Below, in pieces: positions 51,726-61,308 of a DNA stretch of 64,000 nucleotides. The notes beneath the pieces are model-generated. The model saw nothing but the letters and a program-made list of their open reading frames with translations, was not told where the DNA came from and searched no databases. Made by a program: the position numbers and the translations under genes. Origin of the DNA: an uncultured Alphaproteobacteria bacterium. GTDB lineage: Bacteria; Pseudomonadota; Alphaproteobacteria; SP197. Location of the stretch: the NCBI GenBank assembly GCA_958295695.1, contig OY282363.1:248001-312000 (forward strand). The letters run 5' to 3'. The number at the start of each line of letters is the position of its first letter. Positions within the stretch are counted from its first letter, which is position 1.

Positions 51726-52712
51726 ATGGCGCTCGGAAGACCGGAAAGACGGTCGCTCGCCGTCCTCGCCGTCGCGGCGGCCGCCGCGACCGCCGCGCCG
51801 GCCGGACAGGACGCGGTCTGCCTGAACTGGGCGCTGTCCTTCGAGACCGCGACGCTCGACGAGGTGGCGGCCTGCCTGGACGCCGGCGCGGATCCGAACG
51901 CACAAAACTCCCGGCATGGCGACACCCCGCTTCACGACGCGGCGACGCGGAGCGCCGACCCCGCGGTCGTCCGGGCGCTGCTCGACGCCGGCGCGGACCC
52001 CGGGGCGCGGGAAGAATACTGGGGAGAGACCCCGTTTCACCGGGCGGCGCTCGGCAACGGGAACCCGGCGATCCTTCGGGTGTTGCTCGACGCCGGCGCG
52101 GATCCGAAGGCGCTGACGAACTATGACGAGACCGCGCTTCACAAGGCGGCGGGATGGAACGGCAACCCCGCCGTCGTCCGCGCGCTGCTCGACCTCGGCC
52201 TGGACCCGGAGGCGCGGACCGCGCACGACAGGACCGCGCTTCACTACGCGGCGTCATGGAACGACGATTCCGCGATCGCCCGGATGCTGATGGACGCCGG
52301 CGCGGACCCGAACGCGCCGGACATGGACGGCTGGACCCCGCTTCACGAGGCGGCGACATGGAACGGCGGCCTCGCGGTCGTCCGGGCGCTTCTCGACGCC
52401 GGCGCGGATCTCGAGGCGCGAGCCTGGGCCGGCTGGAGCTGGCACCGCTGGAACACCACCGGCGCCTTCGTCAACCCGGCGATCGACCGGGCGTTGGCCG
52501 GCGCCGGCGCGGACCCGGAGCACGACTGGACCCCGCTTCATCTGGCGGCGGCCTACAACCCCAACCCGGCGGTCGTCGAGGCGCTTCTGGACGCCGGCGC
52601 GGACCCGAGGGCGCGGGACGCGCACGGCCAGAGCCCCTTCGACATGGCCCTCGGCAACCCGGCGCTCGCCGGAACGGCTGTCCTGCGGCGGCTCCGCGAC
52701 GGCCGGCCCTGA
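51726..52712 (+). CDS. Secreted ankyrin-repeat protein (prophage cargo)
   Basis: A 328-aa protein with an export signal (basic start, then LAVLAVAAAAATAAPAG) and about seven ankyrin repeats of 33-35 residues from residue 45, each with the TPLH-AA and LLDAGADP pattern (for example GDTPLHDAA, WGETPFHRAA, DETALHKAA, DRTALHYAA, GWTPLHEAA, WTPLHLAA). One repeat (about 240-265) is interrupted by a Trp-rich insert. The gene lies between virion genes but has no structural role by sequence. Podovirus-like 'ankyphages' of sponge symbionts carry secreted ankyrin proteins that act on eukaryotic host cells; the same role here is an inference. Confidence 0.85.
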   Translation: MALGRPERRSLAVLAVAAAAATAAPAGQDAVCLNWALSFETATLDEVAACLDAGADPNAQNSRHGDTPLHDAATRSADPAVVRALLDAGADPGAREEYWGETPFHRAALGNGNPAILRVLLDAGADPKALTNYDETALHKAAGWNGNPAVVRALLDLGLDPEARTAHDRTALHYAASWNDDSAIARMLMDAGADPNAPDMDGWTPLHEAATWNGGLAVVRALLDAGADLEARAWAGWSWHRWNTTGAFVNPAIDRALAGAGADPEHDWTPLHLAAAYNPNPAVVEALLDAGADPRARDAHGQSPFDMALGNPALAGTAVLRRLRDGRP

Positions 52713-52956
52713 CGGAAGGCGGCGCTCGCCGGGGCGGAGGTTCCGGGGCGGGGCCGTCCCCGACGGGCTCGCGCCGCCCGCCCTTCGATACGCGCCCCGC
52801 GGGGCGAGGGAAAGGTCGGGCGGGGAACAAGCGAGCCCCCGTCCCGAGGGAGCGCGCCGGCGCCGTATCGAGAGCCCGCCCCGAGCCTGTCGAGGGGGCG
52901 GGTCCCGCGCGGGTCCCCGACCCGCGGGCATTCCACACCCTTCGAGGAGAGACCCC
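52713..52956. repeat. Intergenic repeats between cargo and scaffold genes
   Basis: A 244-base gap without a gene. It holds CCCTTCGATACG (52781-52792), CCCCGCGGGG, CGTATCGAGAG (52864 on) and the CGCCCCGAGCCTGTCGAGGGGGCGGG-type stem, all of the dispersed repeat family seen between host genes. Confidence 0.55.
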
Positions 52957-53799
52957 ATGCCCCAGGACACGGCCGAGACCGGCGCCGGCGCGGCCGGCGC
53001 GAACGACGACCGGAGGGCGGCGGCGCCGCCGGAGGCGCGGGACGACCCCACGGCGCGGGCGCTGAAATCGGTCGCCGACGGCATGAAGACGCCGGTCCAC
53101 GCCCGGCGCATGGTGGGGCGCGACAAGGCGGCGGCGCCCGCGGCCGGCGCGCCGGACGAGGACCGGGCGGCGCTCCACGACCGGCTGGGCCGGCCGGAGA
53201 CGCCCGAGGGCTACGCGCTCGAAGCCCCCGAGACGCTGCCCGAGGGCCTCGCGCTCGACGAGGGGCTCCAGGCGCGCTTCCGCGAGACGGCCCACGGGCT
53301 GGGCCTCCTGCCCCGGCAGGCGCAGGGGCTCTACGACTGGTATCTCGGGGAGAACGGCGCGGCGCTGGCGGCGGTCTCGCGCCAGGGCGACGAGGCGCTG
53401 CGCGCGGCCGAGGCGACGCTGCGCGAGGACTGGGGCGTCCGCTACGACGAGCGGCTCGAAGAGGCGCGACGCGGCGCGCGCGAGCTCGGCGGACGGGAGC
53501 TGGTGCGCCACCTGGAGGACAGCGGCCTGGGCAACGACGCGCCGCTCCTGAAGGCCCTGGCGCGCGCGGGCCGGATGCTGGGGGAGGCGCGCGCGGACGG
53601 CGGCGCCCCGCGCGACGGCTTCGCCGGCGACGGCGCCGCGGCCAAGCGGGAGATCGGCCGGCTCCAGGCCGACGCGGGCTTCATGGCCGCCTACCGCGAC
53701 CGCGCGCACCCCGAGCACGCCGCCGCCATGGCGCGGATGAAGGACCTGTTCGAACAGGCCTATCCGGGACCGGCGCCGGGAACGCCGGCGCGGCCGTAG
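52957..53799 (+). CDS. Capsid scaffolding protein (putative)
   Basis: A 280-aa acidic, Ala-rich helical protein immediately before the major capsid gene, the position of T7 gp9-type scaffolds. LGRPETPEGYALEAPETLPEG, then the FRETAHGLGLLPRQAQGLYDWY region and the KREIGRLQADAGFMAAYRDRAHPEH tail match the scaffold-like phage family in such prophages. GAGGAGAG lies before the ATG. Confidence 0.75.
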   Translation: MPQDTAETGAGAAGANDDRRAAAPPEARDDPTARALKSVADGMKTPVHARRMVGRDKAAAPAAGAPDEDRAALHDRLGRPETPEGYALEAPETLPEGLALDEGLQARFRETAHGLGLLPRQAQGLYDWYLGENGAALAAVSRQGDEALRAAEATLREDWGVRYDERLEEARRGARELGGRELVRHLEDSGLGNDAPLLKALARAGRMLGEARADGGAPRDGFAGDGAAAKREIGRLQADAGFMAAYRDRAHPEHAAAMARMKDLFEQAYPGPAPGTPARP

Positions 53800-54015
53800 C
53801 GGCGGGCCGCGAGCCCGTCGATACGGCGTTGGCGCGCCGCCTCGGGACGAGGGGGAGAGCGGGGGCGCGCCGGTCCCGAAACGGCGCGGTCCGGGCGGCT
53901 CCCGCGTCCCGCGGGGGTCCGGCCGACGGCGGGAAAGACCGCCGCCGGGCGCGACGGCCCGGCGGGCGGCCTCTCCGAGGACCGGGAACCGACATCGACG
54001 ACACAACGAGGAGAG
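53800..54015. other. Gap between scaffold and capsid genes
   Basis: 216 bases without a gene. CCCGTCGATACG (53814-53825) and CTCGGGACGAGGGG are dispersed-repeat fragments. No promoter stands out. GAGGAG precedes the capsid start. Confidence 0.45.
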
Positions 54016-54018
54016 ATG

Positions 54019-54879
54019 ATGTCCGAACGGATCACGGACGCCTTCGTCCAGCAGTTTTCGAACAACGTGATGCAGCTCGTGCAGCAGCGCGGTTCGGTGT
54101 TGCGGGACGCGGTGCGGACCGACACCCAGACCGGCAAGACGGCCTTCGTCGACCAGATCGGCGGCACCGAGCCGGTCAAGCGCAGCGCGCGCCACGCCGA
54201 CACGCCGCTGGTCGCGACGCCCCACAGCCGGCGCCGCATCACCCTGGTGGACTACGAATGGGCCGACCTGATCGACGAGCAGGACAAGGTGCGCCTGCTG
54301 GCCGAGATGGAAGGGCCCTATTCGGTCAACGCCTCCTGGGCGATGGGCCGGGCCATGGACGACGAGATCGTCGCGGCCGCGCTCGGCCCGGCCCACGCCG
54401 GCGAGGACGGCGGCACGACCGTGGTCCTGCCCACCGGCCAGAGGATCCCGGTCTCGGCGAAGGGGCTTTCGATCGCCAAGCTGCGCCGCGCGCGGCGCAT
54501 CCTGCGCGCCAACGACGTGCCCGAGGACGAGGATCTGTTCATCGCCGTGACGGCCAGGCAGCTCGACGACCTACTGGCGACGACCGAGGCGACCAGCCAG
54601 GACTTCAACAGCGTGAAGGCCCTGGTGGACGGCGCGCTCAACCGCTTCATGGGCTTCACGTTCCTGCACACCGAGCGTCTCGCGAAGGACCTGGGCGGCG
54701 ACCGCCGGGTCATCGCCTGGGCCAGGACCGGCCTGCAGATGAACATGGCCATGGAGCCCCGGGCGCGCATCACGGAGCGGCCCGACAAGAGCCACGCCAC
54801 GCAGGTCTACTTCGCCATGTCGCTCGGCGCGACCCGCCTCGAGGAGAAGAAGGTCGTGGAGATCGCCTGCGACGAATGA
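54019..54879 (+). CDS. Major capsid protein
   Basis: A 286-aa phage capsid protein (Phage_capsid_2-like family). Typical blocks: ITDAFVQQFSNNVMQLVQQRGS, VRTDTQTGKTAFVDQIG, RHADTPLVATPHSRRRITLVDYEWADLIDEQDK and SWAMGRAMDDEIVAAALG, with the C-terminal ITERPDKSHATQVYFAMSLGATRLEEKKVVEI. The HK97 fold is expected. Two adjacent ATGs at 54016 and 54019; the GAGGAG spacing favours the second. A strong hairpin follows the gene. Confidence 0.85.
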   Translation: MSERITDAFVQQFSNNVMQLVQQRGSVLRDAVRTDTQTGKTAFVDQIGGTEPVKRSARHADTPLVATPHSRRRITLVDYEWADLIDEQDKVRLLAEMEGPYSVNASWAMGRAMDDEIVAAALGPAHAGEDGGTTVVLPTGQRIPVSAKGLSIAKLRRARRILRANDVPEDEDLFIAVTARQLDDLLATTEATSQDFNSVKALVDGALNRFMGFTFLHTERLAKDLGGDRRVIAWARTGLQMNMAMEPRARITERPDKSHATQVYFAMSLGATRLEEKKVVEIACDE

Positions 54880-54886
54880 CGACGAA

Positions 54887-54914
54887 GGCCGGACCGCGCC
54901 CGCGCGGTCCGGCC
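54887..54914 (+). terminator. Hairpin after the capsid gene
   Basis: Perfect 13-bp stem GGCCGGACCGCGC/GCGCGGTCCGGCC with only two unpaired bases, eight bases after the capsid stop. Probably a processing or partial-termination site that sets the high capsid dose. Confidence 0.6.
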
Positions 54915-54958
54915 CCGGCCGCCGCCGGCCCCCCCAACCCCGACAAGGAGATCGCCCC

Positions 54959-55381
54959 ATGGCCTCGGTCAAAGGCGTCAACGTCACCAAGCTCGATTCC
55001 GTTCCGGCGCGGCTGCCGGAGGTCAACGCATGGCACGGCCGCCTGCGCGTGCAGTACGACGAATACGAGGCGGCCGCGCTCGCCGACGGCTCCGACATCG
55101 CCGTGGCGCGCCTGCCCAGGGGCGCGCGCGTCATCGATGTCGTCGTCCACCACGACGCGCTGGGCGCGAGCACGACGCTCGAGGTCGGCGACGCCGCCGA
55201 CAGCGACCGCTTCGTCGCCGCCCGGTCCACCGCGTCGGCCGGCTCGATCGCGCTGTCGGCCGACGGCGCGATCGCGGGCTTCGGCCACGAATACGACGGC
55301 GCGACCGACCTCAAGCTCACGCTCGGCGGCGGCGCCGCGACCGGGACCGTCCGCAGCGCCGTCTTCTACACGGTCGACTGA
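54959..55381 (+). CDS. Capsid-associated (head decoration or fibre-like) protein
   Basis: A 140-aa beta-rich protein, alternating Val/Ile/Leu with Gly-Asp turns (ARVIDVVVHHDALGASTTLEVGDAADSDRF). It follows the capsid gene, where podovirus-type prophages encode head decoration or stabilisation proteins. No catalytic motif. AAGGAG precedes the ATG. A GTCCCGCGC/GCGCGGGAC hairpin follows. Confidence 0.6.
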   Translation: MASVKGVNVTKLDSVPARLPEVNAWHGRLRVQYDEYEAAALADGSDIAVARLPRGARVIDVVVHHDALGASTTLEVGDAADSDRFVAARSTASAGSIALSADGAIAGFGHEYDGATDLKLTLGGGAATGTVRSAVFYTVD

Positions 55382-55383
55382 AC

Positions 55384-55410
55384 GTCCCGCGCCCGCCTCC
55401 CGCGCGGGAC
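55384..55410 (+). terminator. Hairpin after the head-associated gene
   Basis: Perfect 9-bp stem GTCCCGCGC (55384-55392) and GCGCGGGAC (55402-55410) with a 9-base loop, two bases after the stop codon. Confidence 0.5.
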
Positions 55411-55492
55411 ACGGGCGCGGGCGGCGTCCGGCTCCCCCCGGCCGGCCGCCCCCGCGCCCACCCCCTCGATCCCCTTCGGACAGGAGCGCGCC

Positions 55493-56059
55493 ATGGCCTC
55501 CACGGTCGCGATCTGCAACCGCGCCCTCGCGCTGGTCGGCGAGGAGCCGATCGTCTCGCTCACCGACGACACCGAACCGGCCCGGCGCTGCAACCTGCTC
55601 TACGCCGACACGCGCGACGCCGTGCTGCGCGCCCACCCGTGGAACGCGGCGACGGCGCGGGCGGACCTGGCGCCGCTCGCCGAGGCGCCGGCCTTCGGCT
55701 TCGCGGCGCAGTACCAGCTTCCCTTCGACTGCCTGCGCGTGCTCGGCATGGCCGACCGGCGGGCCCGCTTCCGCGTCGAGGGCCGGCGCCTGCTGACCGA
55801 CGCCGGCGCGGCGGCGGTCGTCTACATCCGCCGGCTGGCCGATCCCAACGCCCTCGACGCGCTCCTCGCCGACGCGGTCGCGGCGCGGCTCGCCCACGAC
55901 CTCGCCTACGCCCTGGCGGGCTCCACGAGCCTGGCGGCCCGGATGTGGGAGCTCTACGTGCGCGAGCTCGCCGAGGCGCGCAAGGCCGACGCCCAGGAGG
56001 GCGCCGCCGAGCGGCTCGAGGCCGACGCCTGGACCGACGCGCGGGCGGGCCGGCCGTGA
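55493..56059 (+). CDS. Tail tubular protein A
   Basis: A 188-aa homologue of T7 gp11, which attaches below the portal. The N-terminus STVAICNRALALVGEEPIVSLTDDTEPARRCNLLYADTRDAVLRAHPWN and the helical end with LADAVAARLAHDLAYALAGS are typical. The next gene encodes its partner gp12. Confidence 0.85.
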   Translation: MASTVAICNRALALVGEEPIVSLTDDTEPARRCNLLYADTRDAVLRAHPWNAATARADLAPLAEAPAFGFAAQYQLPFDCLRVLGMADRRARFRVEGRRLLTDAGAAAVVYIRRLADPNALDALLADAVAARLAHDLAYALAGSTSLAARMWELYVRELAEARKADAQEGAAERLEADAWTDARAGRP

Positions 56060-56129
56060 CCCGCGCCGCCGCCCCTCCCGCGCCGGTCCGCCGCCGCCGG
56101 TCCGGCGCGCCGCGGGAAAGGAGACGCCC

Positions 56130-58391
56130 ATGGCGCGCGTGAGCCACGTCCAGTCCAACTTCACGGCGGGCGAGCTGTCGCCGAGGCTCGAGGGCCGGAT
56201 CGACTTCGCCAAGTATTTCAATGGCGCGGCGCGCCTGGAGAACATGACCGTGATGCCCCATGGCGGGGCGACGAAACGCCCCGGCTTCCGCTATGTCGCC
56301 GCGGCGAGGGACGCGGCGCGCAAGAGCCGGCTGATCCCCTTCGAGTTCTCGGTGGAGCAGGCCTACGCGATCGAGCTGGCCCATGGAGCGCTGCGCTTCT
56401 TCAAGGACGGCGGGGCGATCGTCGACGGCGACCCGCCCGTCCCCGTGGAAGTGGCCGCGCCCTGGGACGAGAGCGAACTCTTCGCCGTCCAGACCGCCCA
56501 GTCGGCCGACGTGCTCTACCTGGTCCATCCCAACCACGCGCCGCGCAAGCTGTCGCGCGCGAGCCATGTGGACTGGACCCTCGAGGAGGCGGCGTTCGCG
56601 GACGGGCCGTATCTCGACGCCAACGCGACGGCGACCGCGCTGCGCCCGTCCGCCGAGCGCGGGACGGTCGCCATCGCGGCGAGCGGGACGGACGGCGTCA
56701 ACGGCGGACGGGGCTTCCTGGCGAGCGATGTCGGACGCCTCGTCTCGCTGAAGCACGGCGCCGGCTGGGGCTGGGCCAGGATCGCGGCCGTGGCCGGCGC
56801 GACGCGGGTGACGGCCGAGGTGCGGCGGGATTTCCGCGCCGCCGCCGCGACGACCGAATGGCGCCTGGGCCTGTGGTCGGACACCACGGGCTGGCCCGCG
56901 ACGGCGACCTTCTACGAGCAGCGCCTGATCCTCGCCGGCGGGCGGGACCATCCGCAGCGCATCGACGGCTCGAAGGTCGGCGATTTCGAGGTCTTCACGC
57001 CGGGCGTCGGGGACGACGACCCCATCGCCTTCACGCTGGCCGCCGAGCGGGTGAACGCGATCCTGTGGATGAGCGCGGGCCAGAGCCTGATGATCGGCAC
57101 GACCGGCGGCGAATGGCGGATGCGCGGCGCGTCGGCCGACGCGGCCATCACGCCCGGCACCGTGCAGGTCAAGCGCCAGACGACCTACGGCGGCGCGGCG
57201 ATGGCGCCCGTGCGCGTGGGCGCCGCGGTGCTCTTCCTGCAGCGCGCCGGACGCAAGGTGCGCGAGCTGACCTACAGCTTCGAGGCCGACGGCTTCGTCG
57301 CGCCCGACCTGACGCTGCTCGCCGAGCATCTGGCGACGGGCGCGATCGTCGACATGGCCTGGCAGCAGGAACCCAACGGCGTCCTGTGGTGCGCGCGCGA
57401 CGACGGCGTGCTGCTGGCCATGACCTACGACCGCGGCCAGGACGTGGTCGCCTGGCACCGCCACGTCCTGGGCGGAACGGACGCGGCCGTCGAGAGCGTG
57501 TGCGCGATCCCGTGTCCGGCGGACGGCGAGGACCGGCTCTGGATCGCGGCGCGCCGCACGGTGAACGGCGCGACCCGGCGCGGCATCGAGACGATGGCGC
57601 GCGGCTTCCGCCAGGAGACCGACCGGGCCGACGCCTTCCACGTGGATTCGGGCCTGACCTACGACGGGCGGCGCCGGCCCGCCGCGGCGCTGACCTTCGC
57701 GGCGACGAGCGGCGCCGGCGTCGCGGCGGAGGCCGACGCCGCGGCGTTCGACGCCGTCTCCCCGTCGGGCGACGCCGGGAACGCGATCGCCGCCGGCGGA
57801 GGCCGCGCGCGCATCGCGGCGGTCGAAAGCGCGACGCGGGCGACCGTGGACATCGTGGAGGACCTGTCGACCCCCGGCCCCCACGCCGCGGGGGACTGGG
57901 TGCTGGAGCGCCGCGCGACCGCGGTCTCGGGCCTCGACCATCTCGAGGGCGAGCGCGTCGCGGTGCTGGCCGACGGCGCGAGCCTGCCGCCGGCGACGGT
58001 CTCGGGCGGCAGAATCGCGCTCGGCGCGCCGGCGGCCCGCGTCCAGGCCGGCCTGCCCTACGCCGCGGCGGTCGCCACCCTCCCCGTGGAGACGGGCGCC
58101 GCCCGGGGGGGATCCGTCCAGGGGCGGCGCAAGCGCATCCACCGCCTGGCGCTGCGCCTGTGGCGCTCCCTGGGGCTGCGGGCCGGGGCGCGGGAGGGCG
58201 CGCTCGACGACATCCCGTTCCGCAGCGCGGCCGACGCCATGGACGGCGCGCCCGCGCTCTTCACGGGCGACATGCGGGTCGCGCTCCGCGGCGGCTGGAA
58301 CCGGGAAGGCCGCGTGCTGCTGGAGCAGGCGACGCCGCAGCCGCTGACGATCCTGGCCTGCGCGATCCAGCTCTCGGTCCACGAGCCCTGA
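56130..58391 (+). CDS. Tail tubular protein B (nozzle)
   Basis: A 753-aa gp12-type protein forming the tail nozzle. The start VSHVQSNFTAGELSPRLEGRIDFAKYFNGAARLENM is the family signature, and beta-propeller-like repeats such as PATATFYEQRLILAGG and GTTGGEWRMRG follow. Its stop overlaps the next ATG. Confidence 0.87.
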   Translation: MARVSHVQSNFTAGELSPRLEGRIDFAKYFNGAARLENMTVMPHGGATKRPGFRYVAAARDAARKSRLIPFEFSVEQAYAIELAHGALRFFKDGGAIVDGDPPVPVEVAAPWDESELFAVQTAQSADVLYLVHPNHAPRKLSRASHVDWTLEEAAFADGPYLDANATATALRPSAERGTVAIAASGTDGVNGGRGFLASDVGRLVSLKHGAGWGWARIAAVAGATRVTAEVRRDFRAAAATTEWRLGLWSDTTGWPATATFYEQRLILAGGRDHPQRIDGSKVGDFEVFTPGVGDDDPIAFTLAAERVNAILWMSAGQSLMIGTTGGEWRMRGASADAAITPGTVQVKRQTTYGGAAMAPVRVGAAVLFLQRAGRKVRELTYSFEADGFVAPDLTLLAEHLATGAIVDMAWQQEPNGVLWCARDDGVLLAMTYDRGQDVVAWHRHVLGGTDAAVESVCAIPCPADGEDRLWIAARRTVNGATRRGIETMARGFRQETDRADAFHVDSGLTYDGRRRPAAALTFAATSGAGVAAEADAAAFDAVSPSGDAGNAIAAGGGRARIAAVESATRATVDIVEDLSTPGPHAAGDWVLERRATAVSGLDHLEGERVAVLADGASLPPATVSGGRIALGAPAARVQAGLPYAAAVATLPVETGAARGGSVQGRRKRIHRLALRLWRSLGLRAGAREGALDDIPFRSAADAMDGAPALFTGDMRVALRGGWNREGRVLLEQATPQPLTILACAIQLSVHEP

Positions 58392-58849
58392 TGGAGATCG
58401 CGCCATTCGAACCGGGCCACCTGGCGGCGATCGCGCCGGCGTGGCCCTTCACGCTGGACGGCGCGGCGCGGGACGAGCTCGCCCTGCGCGCCGCCGCGAC
58501 CGCGGACGCCGGCCCGGCCTGGAGCGCGCTGATCGACGGCGAGCCGGCGGCTTGCGGCGGCGTCGTGCCGCTGTGGACCGGCGTCGGCGAGGCCTGGACC
58601 TTCGCGGGCGAGGCGGTCGGGCGCGAGGCGCTCGCCTTCCACCGCGCCGTCGCCCGGGGCCTCGCCGCCGCCGAGCGCGGACTCCGGCTCCACCGCGTGC
58701 AGGCCGCCTGCCACCGGGACCACGTCCGGGGCCGCCGCTGGCTCGCCCTGCTCGGCTTCGAGGAGGAAGGACTGATGCTCCACTACGGCCCCGAGGGCCA
58801 CCACTTCATCCGCTTCGCGAAGGTGAGGACGCCATGGCCGACCCGGTGA
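58391..58849 (+). CDS. T7 gp13-like protein with GNAT-like fold
   Basis: A 152-aa protein of the DUF2833-type phage group: EIAPFEPGHLAAI, then GEPAACGGVVPLW, a FHRAVARGLAAAERGLRLHRVQAACH block and GRRWLALLGFEEEGLM, all like an acyltransferase fold. T7 gp13 is required for virion assembly although it is not found in the particle. Coupled to gp12 (TGATG). Confidence 0.7.
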   Translation: MEIAPFEPGHLAAIAPAWPFTLDGAARDELALRAAATADAGPAWSALIDGEPAACGGVVPLWTGVGEAWTFAGEAVGREALAFHRAVARGLAAAERGLRLHRVQAACHRDHVRGRRWLALLGFEEEGLMLHYGPEGHHFIRFAKVRTPWPTR

Positions 58850-59226
58850 CGATCGCGCTCGTCGGAACCACCCTGGCGCGGACGTTCGTCGACGTGCAGG
58901 CCGGGAACGCCCGCGTCGAGAGCCTGCGACGGCGGGCCGCCGCCAAGAGGGAGCTCGCGGACCGGCGGTTCGCCGCGGACCGCCGCGAGGCGGCGCGCGA
59001 CGCGGCGGCCCTGCGCGCCCGGTTCGCCGCGCGCGGGGTCGCGCTCGCCGGATCGCCGCTGCTGGCGCTGGAAGACGAGGCCGCCGCCGCCGACTACCGG
59101 GCGCGCATGCGGCGCTTCGAGACCCTGAACGAAGGCGCGAACCTGCTGGACCGGGCCGACGGGTCGAGAGCGGACCGCGCGAGGACCCTCCTCGGCGCGG
59201 GCCGCAACCTGCTGGCCGGCCCGTAG
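58834..59226 (+). CDS. Internal virion protein B-like (gp14)
   Basis: A 130-aa helical, arginine-rich protein with a hydrophobic N-terminus (VTIALVGTTLARTFVDV) and the RRRAAAKRELADRRFAADRREAARDA/ LRARFAARGVALAGSPLLAL pattern of gp14-type ejection proteins. ATG at 58834 lies 16 bases inside the previous gene. No gp15/gp16-sized proteins follow. Confidence 0.6.
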   Translation: MADPVTIALVGTTLARTFVDVQAGNARVESLRRRAAAKRELADRRFAADRREAARDAAALRARFAARGVALAGSPLLALEDEAAAADYRARMRRFETLNEGANLLDRADGSRADRARTLLGAGRNLLAGP

Positions 59227-59380
59227 CGGGCCCTCGCCGCGCGCCCCCTTCGGCGGCTACCCGGAGCGGGGGAGGCATCGTGGCCGAAGATGAGAAATCC
59301 TCATCCCGAGCGGGCCCGGAGGGCCGTGTCGAGGGACGGACCGGGCGCCCGGCCGTTCCGACAAACCCGGAGACCGAGCG
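59227..59380. repeat. Intergenic dispersed repeats before the tail fibre gene
   Basis: Holds CCCCTTCGGCGGCTACCCGG and TCATCCCGAGCGGGCCCGG-type sequences of the family found between host genes. No gene seen. CCGGAGACCGAGCG precedes the tail fibre ATG. Confidence 0.45.
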
Positions 59381-61231
59381 ATGACCGTATCGAGCGGCGT
59401 CTCGAAGATCGTCTACGCGGCCGGAGGCGGGGCGCCGCCCTACGCCGTGCCGTTCCTCTATCTGGAGACCGGGCACGTCGAGGTCGTGCGCCGGGCGGCC
59501 GACGGGTCCGAGACCGTCTGGCGGGAGGGAACGCACTACGCCCTGACGCCCGCCGGCGACCCCTCGGGCGGCATGCTCACGGTGGCGGCCGGCCATCGGC
59601 TCGCCGCCGGCGAGAGCCTGACGATCCGGCGCGACGTGCCGCGGACCCAGGAGACCGACTACCAGGAGGCGGGCCGCTTCCCGGCGGAGACCCACGAGCG
59701 GGCGCTCGACAAGCTGACGATGATCGCGCAACAGCTCGCCGAGCGGGCCGGCCGCACGCTCACCGTGCCCAGGTCCGACCGGGCCGGCGACATGGCGATC
59801 CCGATCGACGCCGAACGCGCCGGCCGGTTCCTCGCCTTCGACGGCGGCGGCCGGCCGGTCGCCGCGGCGGGAGCCTCGGCCGATCTGGGACCGGTCTCGG
59901 CCTTCATCGCCACGCTGCTCGACAACGCCGACGCCGGCGCCGCGCGCGCGACGCTGGGACTGGGCGGCGTCGACCTCGCGCCGCCGGGCGAGCTCCCGTT
60001 CCGCCTCTTCACCGTGACGGACGCGAGCCCGGCCTATGTCGGCGACGGCGCCGGCCCCAGCCGCCGGCTCGACTTCGCCGCGGGCTCGGGCGCCGTCGCC
60101 CGCGGACAGACGGTGGTGGGCCGGACATCGGGCGCCCGGGGCGAGGCCGAACTGGACGCGGTCGTCACCGCCGGCTCCCACGCCGCGTCCGACGCCCAGG
60201 GCTACCTGGTCCTGAAGAACGTCTCCGGCGCGTTCCGGGACGGCGAGACGCTCCAGGTCTCGTCGGCCGCCAGGGCCGTGTCGAAGGGAACGGCCGCGAA
60301 GGTCTACAACACGCGCTACCTCAACGGCGTCTGGATCGCCTGCGACCTGGAGTGGTCGGCGGCCGACGGTTTCCTGTCGCGCCGCGAGGGCGCGACGGAC
60401 GCCACGGCGCTCGCGCTCCACATCGCGACCGAGGGTTCCCCGTCCGATCCCTCCCGCGCGGTGTCCCTCGTCCGCGTCCGGGGAGCGTCCGCCGCCGCGA
60501 GGCGCCAGAACCCGGCCCGCCTGGTGAGCCCGGCGGCGGGCGAGGCCGGCGGCTACGAGGCGTTGCAGACATGGCCGGAGCGGTCGGCCCCGTCGTTCGC
60601 CGGCGAGGGCGTGGCGTTCGGCGACGGCGCGCGGTCCCGCGCCCGGATCTGCCATGTCAGGAGCGGCGGCGGGGACTACTCCGGCGTCGCCGTCAACGCC
60701 TTCGCCGACTTCTCGGGCACGGACCGGGCCAACGAGCCGAGCTTCTTCTTCGGCCTGCGCCGGGCCGGGAACGGCGCGCGCGCGTTCGTGCTGCTGCACG
60801 AGGCCGCGCAGAACGGCGCGGCGGCCGGCGCGGCGCGGGGCCGGGACGCGGTGGCCTGGACGGAGCGGATGGCGATCCCGGCCGACAGGGGGCCGCTTTC
60901 GGCCGAGCTCGTCATGGACCCCTACGCCACGGGCCGCACGCTCCACCGGGCGGTCCACGGTCTGGGCGGCATGCCCACGGGCGTGAGCGCCTTCCTGGAG
61001 AACAAGACCGCCGAGCACAACTTCACGCCGGGGGACCGCGTCGCGATCGCCATCGGCGGCGAGACGGGACCCACCCGCGAGGGCGCGCATGTCCAGGTGA
61101 AGTGCAGCGCCTCCGGCGCGGAGATCAGGACCTCGGCCAACCGGCCCCAGGTGCTGGACGGGTCGAACGCCTTCATGCGGATCACGTCCGCCCGCTGGAA
61201 GCTCGCGGTGGTCCTGGAGCGCTTGCGATGA
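59381..61231 (+). CDS. Tail fibre protein with T7-type N-terminus
   Basis: A 616-aa receptor-binding fibre. Residues 1 to about 125 match the T7 gp17 attachment domain: VPFLYLETGHVEVVRR, GTHYALTPAGDPSGGMLTV, ESLTIRRDVPRTQETDYQEAGRFPAETHERALDKLTM. The distal part is beta-rich with no enzyme motif seen. It overlaps the next possible start by four bases. Confidence 0.82.
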   Translation: MTVSSGVSKIVYAAGGGAPPYAVPFLYLETGHVEVVRRAADGSETVWREGTHYALTPAGDPSGGMLTVAAGHRLAAGESLTIRRDVPRTQETDYQEAGRFPAETHERALDKLTMIAQQLAERAGRTLTVPRSDRAGDMAIPIDAERAGRFLAFDGGGRPVAAAGASADLGPVSAFIATLLDNADAGAARATLGLGGVDLAPPGELPFRLFTVTDASPAYVGDGAGPSRRLDFAAGSGAVARGQTVVGRTSGARGEAELDAVVTAGSHAASDAQGYLVLKNVSGAFRDGETLQVSSAARAVSKGTAAKVYNTRYLNGVWIACDLEWSAADGFLSRREGATDATALALHIATEGSPSDPSRAVSLVRVRGASAAARRQNPARLVSPAAGEAGGYEALQTWPERSAPSFAGEGVAFGDGARSRARICHVRSGGGDYSGVAVNAFADFSGTDRANEPSFFFGLRRAGNGARAFVLLHEAAQNGAAAGAARGRDAVAWTERMAIPADRGPLSAELVMDPYATGRTLHRAVHGLGGMPTGVSAFLENKTAEHNFTPGDRVAIAIGGETGPTREGAHVQVKCSASGAEIRTSANRPQVLDGSNAFMRITSARWKLAVVLERLR

Positions 61232-61308
61232 TCCGCGGCGCGGCGTCGCGCCGCATCCGGGCCGCCCGCCGGGCGGCCTTCCACGCGCCCTCGGGAGGGG
61301 CCCCGGCC

